From positions 145,685-209,684 of the forward strand of contig UCJU01000003.1 in NCBI GenBank assembly GCA_900472925.1: DNA of 64,000 nucleotides, read 5' to 3'. The position numbers and the translations under genes are program-made. This DNA is from Hyphomicrobiales bacterium (lineage in GTDB: Bacteria; Pseudomonadota; Alphaproteobacteria; Rhizobiales; Rhizobiaceae). The notes beneath the pieces are model-generated. The model was not told the origin of the DNA and did not search any database. It saw only the letters and a list, made by a program, of their open reading frames with translations. Positions 56,950 through 64,000 of the stretch are shown here, in pieces. The first letter of the stretch is position 1; each line of letters starts with the position of its first letter.

Positions 56950-57795
56950 TCAGTTCTTTGCGATGGAATCGAAAGCCAGAAGCTTTTCCAGCAACTTCGG
57001 CATGTCCTTCAGGTGCACCATGTTGGGGCCATCTGACGGCGCATTGTCCGGGTCTTCGTGGGTCTCGATGAACACGCCAGCCACACCCACTGCGACAGCA
57101 GCACGCGCCAGCGTTTCAACGAATTCACGCTGTCCACCGGATGAGCCACCCTGCCCGCCCGGCTGCTGCACCGAATGCGTTGCATCGAAAATGACCGGCG
57201 CGCCGAGCGAAGCCATGATCGGCAAGGAGCGCATGTCGGAAACAAGCGTATTGTAACCGAAGGAGGCGCCGCGCTCGCACAGCATGACGTTGGCGTTGCC
57301 GCTTTCATTCAGCTTGGCCAGCACATTCTTCATGTCCCAAGGCGCCAGAAACTGGCCTTTTTTGACGTTGATGACGCGGCCGGTCTTTGCCGCAGCCACG
57401 AGCAGATCCGTCTGCCGGCTGAGGAATGCCGGAATTTGCAGCACGTCGATAACAGGGGCGACCAGCGCGCATTGTTCTTCGGTATGAATATCGCTCAGAA
57501 CCGGAAAGCCGAATTCCTTCTTGAGGTCAGCAAAGATTTCCATGGCGCTCTCAAGACCGATGCCACGCTTGCCGCCAAGCGATGTGCGGTTGGCCTTGTC
57601 ATAAGACGACTTGTAGACAAGCCCGATACCAAGCTTGGTGCAGAGCTCGCTCAAGGTTCCGGCAATCATGAAAGCATGGTCGCGGCTTTCCATTTGGCAC
57701 GGCCCTGCGATCAAAGACAGCGGCATAGAATTGCTAAACGTCACCTGCCCGGCACCTTCACCAACGACCACATTGAGATTGTTCTGAACGCTCAT
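56950..57795 (-). CDS. kdsA: KDO-8-phosphate synthase
   Basis: KdsA condenses phosphoenolpyruvate with arabinose 5-phosphate to make KDO 8-phosphate for lipopolysaccharide. The 281-residue product has the barrel blocks LIAGPCQMESRDHAFMIA, YKSSYDKANRTSLGGKRG, FPVLSDIHTEEQC and VIFDATHSVQQPGG. Starts at 57801 (GTG), 57798 and 57795 are in series; the ATG at 57795 lies best, 5 bases after GAGGAG. It overlaps or abuts the stop of the VOC gene upstream and is closed by its own terminator. Confidence 0.96.
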   Translation of the reverse strand: MSVQNNLNVVVGEGAGQVTFSNSMPLSLIAGPCQMESRDHAFMIAGTLSELCTKLGIGLVYKSSYDKANRTSLGGKRGIGLESAMEIFADLKKEFGFPVLSDIHTEEQCALVAPVIDVLQIPAFLSRQTDLLVAAAKTGRVINVKKGQFLAPWDMKNVLAKLNESGNANVMLCERGASFGYNTLVSDMRSLPIMASLGAPVIFDATHSVQQPGGQGGSSGGQREFVETLARAAVAVGVAGVFIETHEDPDNAPSDGPNMVHLKDMPKLLEKLLAFDSIAKN

Positions 57796-57797
57796 CA

Positions 57798-58673
57798 TCA
57801 CTCCTCGAAGGCAAATATAGCGCCCTGACCGGCTGCTGGCGGGACCAGCAGACGAGCGCCCTTGCGCGTGTATTCCACGCCATTAGCAGCAAGCAAAGCC
57901 GCTGTCACGGCGAGATCGCTGACTGAAAAGACAATTTCCTCTCCGAAAAGACCTTTGTCATCGCGCTGATGCTGCGGGCTGGGAATGATCTGAACGGGCA
58001 CATTCGATGTCGCGAAGGAGAGCGCGCCATCCTCATGACCAACCCCTGAAACGCCGAATACTGTCTCCATGAGGGGGCCGAACATCTGGGGTTCGCTTGC
58101 GCGCAGGACGACTGCTCTTATCCCTTTGACGCCGTTGTCATGCTGCTCGAGACTTCCCCTGTCTGCCGGAAGCGCCGCGATCCGCTGGCAGGTGAAGAGG
58201 AAGAAGCTGCCACCCGCTTTGCTCCCCGCAAAAGCCAGCCGAAAACTCGCGACCGACTTCGCTCCATCCGCCAACGTCACGGGCCTGCTGAATGACAAGG
58301 GCGCACCGCCAGACATGTCTTGCGCAACGAAGCGCTCATGATCCCTGTCTGCGTCATCGCTTCTTGCCGCCAGAGCGGAAAAACCGTTTCCGCCCCGGTT
58401 CTGACGGTACATCCTGTCAAGCGAAACAAAGGTGTTTCCCGCGTCGGCATGCTGCGCATATGTGTTTGGCTCATCGATCGCAAGCGGCTCGAGGTAGGTG
58501 CCATCGCTCAGGAAAACACAGGCATTTCCCGTTCCAAACGGGTGCTGCGCATCGGGCGCGACGCGAAATCCAAGACTGGAGAGACGGCTACGCGCATGCC
58601 CCAGGCTCGAAACCGGCAATACGAGGTGATCGATGTCACGAATCAAAGGATTCTCCCTGTGCTCAAAACGCAT
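57798..58673 (-). CDS. VOC/glyoxalase-like domain protein
   Basis: The 291-residue cytoplasmic protein resembles the glyoxalase-like (VOC superfamily) proteins of the Glyoxalase_3 type. The N-terminal block IDHLVLPVSSLGHARSRLSSLGF and the block FGTGNACVFLSDGTYLEPLAI are typical of the first module; a second module lies in the C-terminal half. The function is unknown. Its stop codon overlaps the kdsA start region, which suggests co-transcription. It is divergent from lexA, whose operator lies 109 bases upstream. Confidence 0.75.
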   Translation of the reverse strand: MRFEHRENPLIRDIDHLVLPVSSLGHARSRLSSLGFRVAPDAQHPFGTGNACVFLSDGTYLEPLAIDEPNTYAQHADAGNTFVSLDRMYRQNRGGNGFSALAARSDDADRDHERFVAQDMSGGAPLSFSRPVTLADGAKSVASFRLAFAGSKAGGSFFLFTCQRIAALPADRGSLEQHDNGVKGIRAVVLRASEPQMFGPLMETVFGVSGVGHEDGALSFATSNVPVQIIPSPQHQRDDKGLFGEEIVFSVSDLAVTAALLAANGVEYTRKGARLLVPPAAGQGAIFAFEE

Positions 58674-58781
58674 GTCTCCATAGCCAATACCAACCTAGTA
58701 ACAGAAATAACGACGTTCTTGGCGAAGATAGGAAATAATCAGCGACGCGCGCACAACTTCACGATTTTTTAGCCACTTGCA

Positions 58782-58796
58782 GAACACATATGGAAC
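58782..58796. promoter_or_regulatory. LexA-binding box (GAAC-N7-GAAC)
   Basis: GAAC at 58782-58785 and 58793-58796 are separated by exactly 7 bases, the alphaproteobacterial SOS box. It lies 65 bases before the lexA ATG, so lexA is self-regulated. A second near match, GTTC-N7-GTTT, occurs at 58808-58822. The VOC gene on the other strand could also be affected. Confidence 0.88.
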
Positions 58797-58860
58797 ATAT
58801 AGTGTTCGTTCTGTATTTGTTTCACGAATCTCCGCTTCGAATCTCCAAGGGTGTTTCTTC

Positions 58861-59583
58861 ATGCTCACGCGCAAACAGCAGGAATTGCTTCTGTTCATTC
58901 ATGAAAGAATGAAAGAGTCCGGCGTGCCACCGTCTTTCGATGAAATGAAAGATGCGCTCGATCTGGCTTCCAAATCGGGCATCCACCGGCTGATCACAGC
59001 TTTGGAAGAGCGCGGCTTCATTCGCCGGCTACCGAATCGGGCCAGAGCATTGGAAGTCATCAAGCTTCCGGAAGCATATTCGCCACAGGCAAAGCCACAG
59101 CGTGGCTTTTCGCCGAGCGTTATCGAAGGTAGCCTAGGCAAACCTAAACCTGCTGAAGCTCCCTCGCGCCCTGTCGCGTCAAACGACAGCATGTCAAATG
59201 CCGTCAGCGTTCCCGTCATGGGCCGGATAGCGGCGGGTGTGCCTATCTCAGCCATTCAGAACAACACGCATGATGTTGTCGTGCCGATGGATATGCTGGG
59301 TTCGGGCGAACATTATGCGCTGGAGGTCAAAGGCGATTCGATGATCGAAGCCGGCATTTTCGATGGCGATACAGTCATTATTCGCGACGGAAACACCGCA
59401 AATCCGGGTGATATCGTCGTCGCATTGGTCGATGATGAGGAAGCAACCTTGAAACGCTTCCGACGCAAGGGCGCATCTATTGCGCTTGAAGCTGCAAATC
59501 CCGCCTATGAGACCCGTATTTTCGGCCCTGACAGAGTGAAAATTCAAGGAAAGCTTGTAGGGCTGATCCGCCGTTATCATTAA
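58861..59583 (+). CDS. lexA: SOS regulator LexA
   Basis: LexA represses DNA-damage genes and cuts itself when RecA is activated. The 240-residue protein has an N-terminal winged helix (residues 1-65, [21 protein letters not shown]), a long linker, and a S24 peptidase domain. The cleavage site is A125-G126 in RIAAGVPIS, and the catalytic pair is S160 in KGDSMIEAG and K198 in EATLKRF. The ATG at 58861 gives the family start ([13 protein letters not shown]). A LexA box upstream shows self-control. Confidence 0.97.
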   Translation: MLTRKQQELLLFIHERMKESGVPPSFDEMKDALDLASKSGIHRLITALEERGFIRRLPNRARALEVIKLPEAYSPQAKPQRGFSPSVIEGSLGKPKPAEAPSRPVASNDSMSNAVSVPVMGRIAAGVPISAIQNNTHDVVVPMDMLGSGEHYALEVKGDSMIEAGIFDGDTVIIRDGNTANPGDIVVALVDDEEATLKRFRRKGASIALEAANPAYETRIFGPDRVKIQGKLVGLIRRYH

Positions 59584-59589
59584 CAATTC

Positions 59590-59617
59590 GAGGGCACGTT
59601 TGGCGTGCCCTCTTTTC
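59590..59617 (+). terminator. Rho-independent terminator of lexA
   Basis: GAGGGCACG (59590-59598), a 5-base loop, and CGTGCCCTC (59604-59612) form a perfect 9-base stem followed by TTTTCC. It starts 7 bases after the lexA stop. Confidence 0.85.
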
Positions 59618-60009
59618 CGCTTTAAAACTAGGCGATCCGGTTCAGGCGCGCGGCTAGCATAGTCGAGTAAGGCTGGTTTCGACACTGCGTTGATTATCAG
59701 GATTTGCCGATTTCACCGTCCGATTCGTAGAATCATTATCCGGGTAATAAATTTACGGAATTTGTCTGTTGGCTTCCGAATCGTTTTACGTGAATTGCAC
59801 TGTCCATCGTCCCGAGAATTTGAAATTGTTCTGAAAACAGATGTCTCTCTTGGACAACTGGCGTCCTTCGGAAAGTCAGCGCCGTTTAAAAATTTGCTGT
59901 GAGGACAATTTCGATTTTCCATCAAATAGTTTGATAGCGTCTATCGCCCAAATCCTCTGTATCACGCAGTGTTCTCGCGGTAGGCAGGTCGGGTAACGGG
60001 GAAGATGCC
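59618..60009. other. AT-rich intergenic region before the GST gene
   Basis: This stretch of nearly 400 bases lies between lexA and the glutathione S-transferase gene. It is more AT rich than its neighbours. It contains a short perfect palindrome, ATCAAA-TAG-TTTGAT (59921-59935), about 75 bases before the GST start. Short open frames in both strands near 59690-59925 have no ribosome site or recognisable content. The GST promoter is expected at its right end. Confidence 0.4.
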
Positions 60010-60687
60010 ATGTATGATCTTTTTATAGCCAATAAGAATTATTCCTCCTGGTCACTGCGGCCTTGGGTTTTGATGAAAGAACTCGGAATTGAATTCGATG
60101 AAAAATTTATGCCGTTCGGCGTATCGAACGAGAGTTTCCTGAACTTTTCGCCCTCAGGCAAAGTTCCTTGTCTGGTCGATGACGGCCTCACTGTCTGGGA
60201 TACGCTGGCGATCATCGAATATTTGGCCGAACATCATGAGGGCGTGTGGGCGAGCGATGTCAAAGCGCGTGCTTGGTCCCGCTCGGCCGCTGCTGAAATG
60301 CATTCAGGCTTTCAGAGCCTGCGCAACGAGCATCCTATGAGCGTTGGTTTGCGCGTGCGACCATCGGCAATCAGTGAGCCTTTGAAGAAAGACATTTCAC
60401 GCATCGATGAGCTATGGCAGCAGGGTTTGGCATCATTTGGTGGGCCATTCCTGGCGGGAGCGTCATTCACCGCCGTCGATGCCTTCTACTGCCCTGTGGC
60501 TTTCCGTTTCCAGACCTATAATCCGCCGCTGTCTCCCGAGGCCGAGGCCTACAAAAATCGCCTTTTGTCACTCCCCGCGATGCAGGAGTGGCAAAACGCT
60601 GCCTTGCTGGAAACATGGCGAGATGCGGGTCACGAAGATGAGACACGGGCAGTTGGGGAATGGACAGCGGATTTGCGCGCAAAATAG
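60010..60687 (+). CDS. Glutathione S-transferase family protein
   Basis: The 225-residue cytoplasmic protein has an N-terminal thioredoxin-like domain with the block IANKNYSSWSLRPWVLMKELGI and the glutathione-binding PSGKVPCLVDDGLTVWDTLAIIEYLAE, then an all-helical domain. Relatives conjugate glutathione to electrophiles or reduce peroxides; the substrate is not clear. It follows a long AT-rich gap and is convergent with the ComEC-like gene. Confidence 0.87.
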   Translation: MYDLFIANKNYSSWSLRPWVLMKELGIEFDEKFMPFGVSNESFLNFSPSGKVPCLVDDGLTVWDTLAIIEYLAEHHEGVWASDVKARAWSRSAAAEMHSGFQSLRNEHPMSVGLRVRPSAISEPLKKDISRIDELWQQGLASFGGPFLAGASFTAVDAFYCPVAFRFQTYNPPLSPEAEAYKNRLLSLPAMQEWQNAALLETWRDAGHEDETRAVGEWTADLRAK

Positions 60688-60759
60688 TACCGGAGCAAGC
60701 TGACCGTAAAAGGATATCAGAGCGACACGCAGCTGTCAGCACGCGTGTTTCTCTCACCC

Positions 60760-63240
60760 CTATGGTTCGCGGGCTAGCATCTGCTCAATGTGAGCTGGCA
60801 GTTTTTGATTGTAGTCTCCGCTGCGCCAATTATAGTGGCGTTGGATGGTCCATGGGCGGCTCTGGCCTTGCATCGCAGCACTCGCTCTGACAATCGGTTC
60901 GCCTTTACGACCAAGCCAGATTTCCATGGAGCCTGTGCGCCTCAATGTGTCCTGACTGATCAGAACCGCACCGGATCGACATGTCTCGAAGGGTGATCTG
61001 CGTGTGGTCACCACCACATCAGCGATATCGCAGGCTGTCCCCGTCAGGGCTGTGTTGGAGATGACCGCGACAGTCACGCCCGTACCTGATTGTCCCACAC
61101 ACCACATATCCCTACGACATGTGAAGATGTTCATCTCTGTCGACGCCGCGCGCATTTCGGTCGTCGCCCTCGTTTTTTCTAGATCGGTGAGGCCATTCAC
61201 ACGGGGTGATGGATCATCGACGTCACCATCACCGGCTGGTGACTTTAACGGTTCGAGCATTTTTGGCCCGATATAGCGTTCAGGCAAAGGCACTGCTCTG
61301 TCCCATTGCTCGTAAACAAAACCTGTGGCGCGTGGCTTGGTGGAGGCAACCGTGTCGGGAGACGTCAATGCGACAAGAGAACCATCCTCGTAAATCAACA
61401 GATCAGGCTTCTGGCGCCCCTGCTCTGTAACAAGCATGACGAACCCCGCGATGACAAAGGGAAGGCCGATCAGGGCAAGTCGTGTGCGAAGCAGTGCCAG
61501 CAGCAGAAAACCCGTCGTCGATACGGCCAGAAACCAGTCGTTCTGGCGTCCGATCGTCGCGTCTCCACCCCAACTCGATACAGTCTTGGCAACCTCGATC
61601 ACCATTGCCATGCCGTATCCCATGACTTTGATAAACGGAGCATCCAGACCAAACGGCATCAGCAACATGCCGATCAACGCAAAGGGCATGACGATAAGCG
61701 ACATGATCGGCATAGCGGCGAGATTTGCGGCAAGCCCATAGGTGGTGATGCGATGGAAATGTTCGATTGAGTAGATCGCAGTGGAGATGCCACCGATCAG
61801 TGACGTGACAACCACGCCGCCTATGATCGTTGCGGCCTTGCCACCCAACGCCAACCACCATGGCGGACGAGAGATCATGAAACGCTCTCTTTCGCCGCGC
61901 CATCGGCTCCAGAACGCGTATCCGGAAACCAACGCCAGCGTGGCAGCAAAGGACATCTGAAAGCTTGGACCCATGACCTCATGCGGCGATAAAACCGTGA
62001 TGACAATAGCGGAAAGCGCGACATTGCGCAGACTGATCGAGGGCCTGTCGACAAGAACTGCGAGCAGCATGATTGACATCATCAACCAGGCTCTTTCCGC
62101 AGAAACTGCAAACCCGGAAATGAGATAATAGGCAAGCGTCATCAAAAGCGCTGCGAAAGCAGATATTTTCTTGACCGGCCAGTGTTGCGAGAAACCGGGA
62201 AACAAGCTGAACGCCATGCGCATCCCCACAAAGAATATGCCGGCGGCCAGCGCCATGTTCAGACCGGAAATAGCAACGATATGCGCGAGCCCGGAAACCC
62301 GCAGCGCCTCGATCGTCCCATTGGAAATAGCACGTCTCTCATCGGTGACAATTGAGGCCGCAAAAGCGCCCGCGTCCCCGCCGATCAGACTGCGAATGCG
62401 TTGCGCGATGTAGCTGCGAAGCTGGTAGAGCCAAGTATCTGCTTTCTCCGCGAGACCACTCGAGGCCTCGCTCTTCTGCTCCGTGGGAATTGTCTGGGGC
62501 GGTCCGTAGAAAAACCCGGTGGCGCCGATACCGTCGAAGAAAGATGCAAACGCGAAGTCGTTAAGCCCCGGCAGTGCTGGGCCGGAAGGCGGCGAGAGAC
62601 GGGCTTTGCCGCTGACGGTCTCGCCAACGGGGATAGCATCATGGCGACTTCGAGCCACCAGTGAAATCCGCTCCGGAGGCCGCTTCAGTTCCGGGTCAGC
62701 CGTCGATTTCAGGGCAACGATATATCTCCAAGACCCCCGCGCGTCCAACTCCCGACGCTCGACGGTGCCAGTAACCGTCGTCGTCACCGGGGTGTCCAGC
62801 ATTATGGTGCCTGCCCTGCCCGTCTCCCAATCGGCGAGAAGCATGCCGAACAAGAACAAGGTTATGGCTTTCAAGACCACAGATATCGCGCTTGAGCGAT
62901 ACCACAAAGCGCAGGCGGCTATGGCAACGCAGGTGACCTCCCAGATAATAAACCATCGCGATGGCGTCACAGGCAGGGAAAACCAGAATGCCGCGCCTGC
63001 GGCGATAAGAACAGGAATGAAGAGGAAATCCTGACGGTGAGAAATCTCTTCGTTGACACATCGCCTCAGCCAATCCCTCAGGCTTGAAATCCTGCTTAGA
63101 GGAGATCGCGGCTCGATTGGTTCATAAGCGACAGTGCGACGGGAAATGTGCAGTGGCAACAGCAAATCATCGAGTTCCGCCTGTCCAACGAAACCCGTTT
63201 CCGCAACGCGGAAATGCTGTTTTTCCTTCGCAGTATTCAC
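60760..63240 (-). CDS. ComEC/Rec2-family membrane protein
   Basis: The 826-residue protein has about ten membrane segments. An N-terminal DUF4131-like part (residues about 50-230) precedes the competence domain, with the signature SGLAHIVAISGLNMALAAG. ComEC proteins form the inner-membrane channel for DNA uptake in competent bacteria, but this gene stands alone. The C-terminal region is in the place of the metallo-beta-lactamase domain, yet no HxHxDH motif is visible. No ATG fits; a GTG at 63240 is the best start, which is not certain. Confidence 0.82.
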   Translation of the reverse strand: MNTAKEKQHFRVAETGFVGQAELDDLLLPLHISRRTVAYEPIEPRSPLSRISSLRDWLRRCVNEEISHRQDFLFIPVLIAAGAAFWFSLPVTPSRWFIIWEVTCVAIAACALWYRSSAISVVLKAITLFLFGMLLADWETGRAGTIMLDTPVTTTVTGTVERRELDARGSWRYIVALKSTADPELKRPPERISLVARSRHDAIPVGETVSGKARLSPPSGPALPGLNDFAFASFFDGIGATGFFYGPPQTIPTEQKSEASSGLAEKADTWLYQLRSYIAQRIRSLIGGDAGAFAASIVTDERRAISNGTIEALRVSGLAHIVAISGLNMALAAGIFFVGMRMAFSLFPGFSQHWPVKKISAFAALLMTLAYYLISGFAVSAERAWLMMSIMLLAVLVDRPSISLRNVALSAIVITVLSPHEVMGPSFQMSFAATLALVSGYAFWSRWRGERERFMISRPPWWLALGGKAATIIGGVVVTSLIGGISTAIYSIEHFHRITTYGLAANLAAMPIMSLIVMPFALIGMLLMPFGLDAPFIKVMGYGMAMVIEVAKTVSSWGGDATIGRQNDWFLAVSTTGFLLLALLRTRLALIGLPFVIAGFVMLVTEQGRQKPDLLIYEDGSLVALTSPDTVASTKPRATGFVYEQWDRAVPLPERYIGPKMLEPLKSPAGDGDVDDPSPRVNGLTDLEKTRATTEMRAASTEMNIFTCRRDMWCVGQSGTGVTVAVISNTALTGTACDIADVVVTTRRSPFETCRSGAVLISQDTLRRTGSMEIWLGRKGEPIVRASAAMQGQSRPWTIQRHYNWRSGDYNQKLPAHIEQMLAREP

Positions 63241-63498
63241 ATACCGGCGCCCCCTGCCGCAGGCCCTTAGTTTGCAACCTCGAAAAGCAGATTGCAACCA
63301 TTTGTACGATTAAGGAAGCATTGACCTAGAATGAAACACTGTGCCCGTGAAATGCCCCATTTCGGGATATTGGCGTGTCGCAATGCACAATTTGCCCTTT
63401 GGATAGCTTGGCTTTAGCGCTCGGATCATATAGCTAAAACGCTGACGCTTAACTGGCTGATGCGTCCCCGCATCGCCTGGATATTTCGGAGGTATGGT

Positions 63499-64000
63499 AT
63501 GACGGAAACTAGCGCTACAGTGACGCTCGGCGATAACAAGGTCGATCTTCCTGTCCGAGAAGGCACGATCGGGCCGAAGGTTGTCGATATCGGCACACTC
63601 TACAAAAACACCGGCACCTTTACCTACGACCCGGGTTTCACGTCGACTGCCTCTTGCGAATCCAAGATCACCTATATCGATGGCGACGAAGGTGTTCTTC
63701 TGCACCGCGGCTATCCGATCGAGCAGCTTGCCGAGCAGGGCGACTTCCTTGAAACCTGCTACCTGCTGCTCTACGGCGAACTGCCGACGACTGCGCAAAA
63801 GAAAGACTTCGATACACGCGTAACGCGCCACACCATGGTGCATGAACAGATGAGCCGGTTCTTCACCGGTTATCGTCGCGACGCCCACCCAATGGCTGTG
63901 ATGTGCGGTACGGTCGGCGCGCTGTCGGCATTTTATCACGATTCAACGGATATCACCGATCCGCATCAGCGCATGGTCGCATCGTTGCGAATGATTGCGA
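63499..64000 (+). CDS. gltA: Citrate synthase, 5' part (cut by window end)
   Basis: Citrate synthase condenses acetyl-CoA with oxaloacetate, the entry step of the TCA cycle. Only the first 167 codons are present; the gene runs past position 64000. The N-terminal beta-rich domain is typical ([44 protein letters not shown]), as in the hexameric type II enzymes of Gram-negative bacteria. The ATG at 63499 follows CGGAGG. The 200 bases before it, shared with the divergent ComEC-like gene, should hold the promoter. Confidence 0.95.
   Translation, partial: MTETSATVTLGDNKVDLPVREGTIGPKVVDIGTLYKNTGTFTYDPGFTSTASCESKITYIDGDEGVLLHRGYPIEQLAEQGDFLETCYLLLYGELPTTAQKKDFDTRVTRHTMVHEQMSRFFTGYRRDAHPMAVMCGTVGALSAFYHDSTDITDPHQRMVASLRMIA

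Noticed and set aside
59690-59925. Short open frames between lexA and the GST gene
   Set aside because: Overlapping on both strands, AT-rich, without ribosome sites or family features.

Overview
The window reads as core chromosome of an alphaproteobacterium of the order Hyphomicrobiales (Rhizobiales), most likely a Rhizobiaceae member close to Agrobacterium or Rhizobium. Supporting signs are an ATP12-type F1-ATPase chaperone, the fused IspDF enzyme, NtrBC plus NtrYX, an E1-beta subunit (PdhB) carrying its own lipoyl domain, a LexA gene with the alphaproteobacterial GAAC-N7-GAAC box, two promoters of the EcfG general-stress type (GGAAC-N16/17-CGTT), and hfq-hflX. The sequence is gene dense and moderately GC rich. 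I saw no rRNA, tRNA, insertion sequence, prophage or CRISPR array. The identification is from gene content only.

Layout. 1-10 kb: a ClC-type channel, a histidine phosphatase, small conserved genes, S-formylglutathione hydrolase, a secreted alpha/beta hydrolase, and a minus-strand run of crcB, an RluA-family pseudouridine synthase, a HAD phosphatase and ATP12. 10-13 kb: a copper-handling group (cupredoxin, DUF1775-PCuAC fusion, DUF2946-like) and a DUF3008 gene behind an EcfG promoter. 13-18 kb: a tandem glycine riboswitch and gcvT-gcvH-gcvP. 18-25 kb: an MFS transporter, ferredoxin-NADP reductase, and the sulfite-reduction operon cysG-DUF2849-cysI-DUF934. 25-29 kb: a nucleoside deaminase, mazG, a membrane diguanylate cyclase, hflX and hfq.

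29-42 kb: trkA, ntrX, ntrY, then an MFS transporter and an unusual Rossmann-like protein (perhaps FabMG-like) on the opposite strand, then ntrC, ntrB and dusB. 42-47 kb: ispDF, the CinA C-terminal amidase, a COQ10/RatA-type protein, a P-loop kinase-like protein, an AraC regulator and an EamA transporter. 47-55 kb: a long minus-strand run, pdhA-pdhB-(membrane protein)-pdhC-(membrane protein)-GDSL esterase-lpdA-two GlsB-like genes-lipA, which couples pyruvate dehydrogenase with lipoate synthesis. 55-64 kb: ftsB-like, eno, kdsA, a VOC protein, lexA, a glutathione S-transferase, a ComEC-like membrane protein, and the 5' part of gltA cut by the window end.

The genes fit together as central carbon and one-carbon metabolism: enolase, pyruvate dehydrogenase and citrate synthase form a glycolysis-to-TCA route, and the glycine cleavage genes share lipoate and possibly lipoamide dehydrogenase with it. 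Nitrogen control (NtrBC, NtrYX, Hfq) and sulfur assimilation (siroheme synthesis with sulfite reductase) sit beside it. I found no clearly new multi-gene defence or mobile system. The items most worth a second look are two unknown membrane proteins translationally linked inside the pdh operon, the two-gene insert between ntrC and ntrY, the EcfG promoters in front of small unknown genes, and long perfect inverted repeats upstream of eno and fpr.
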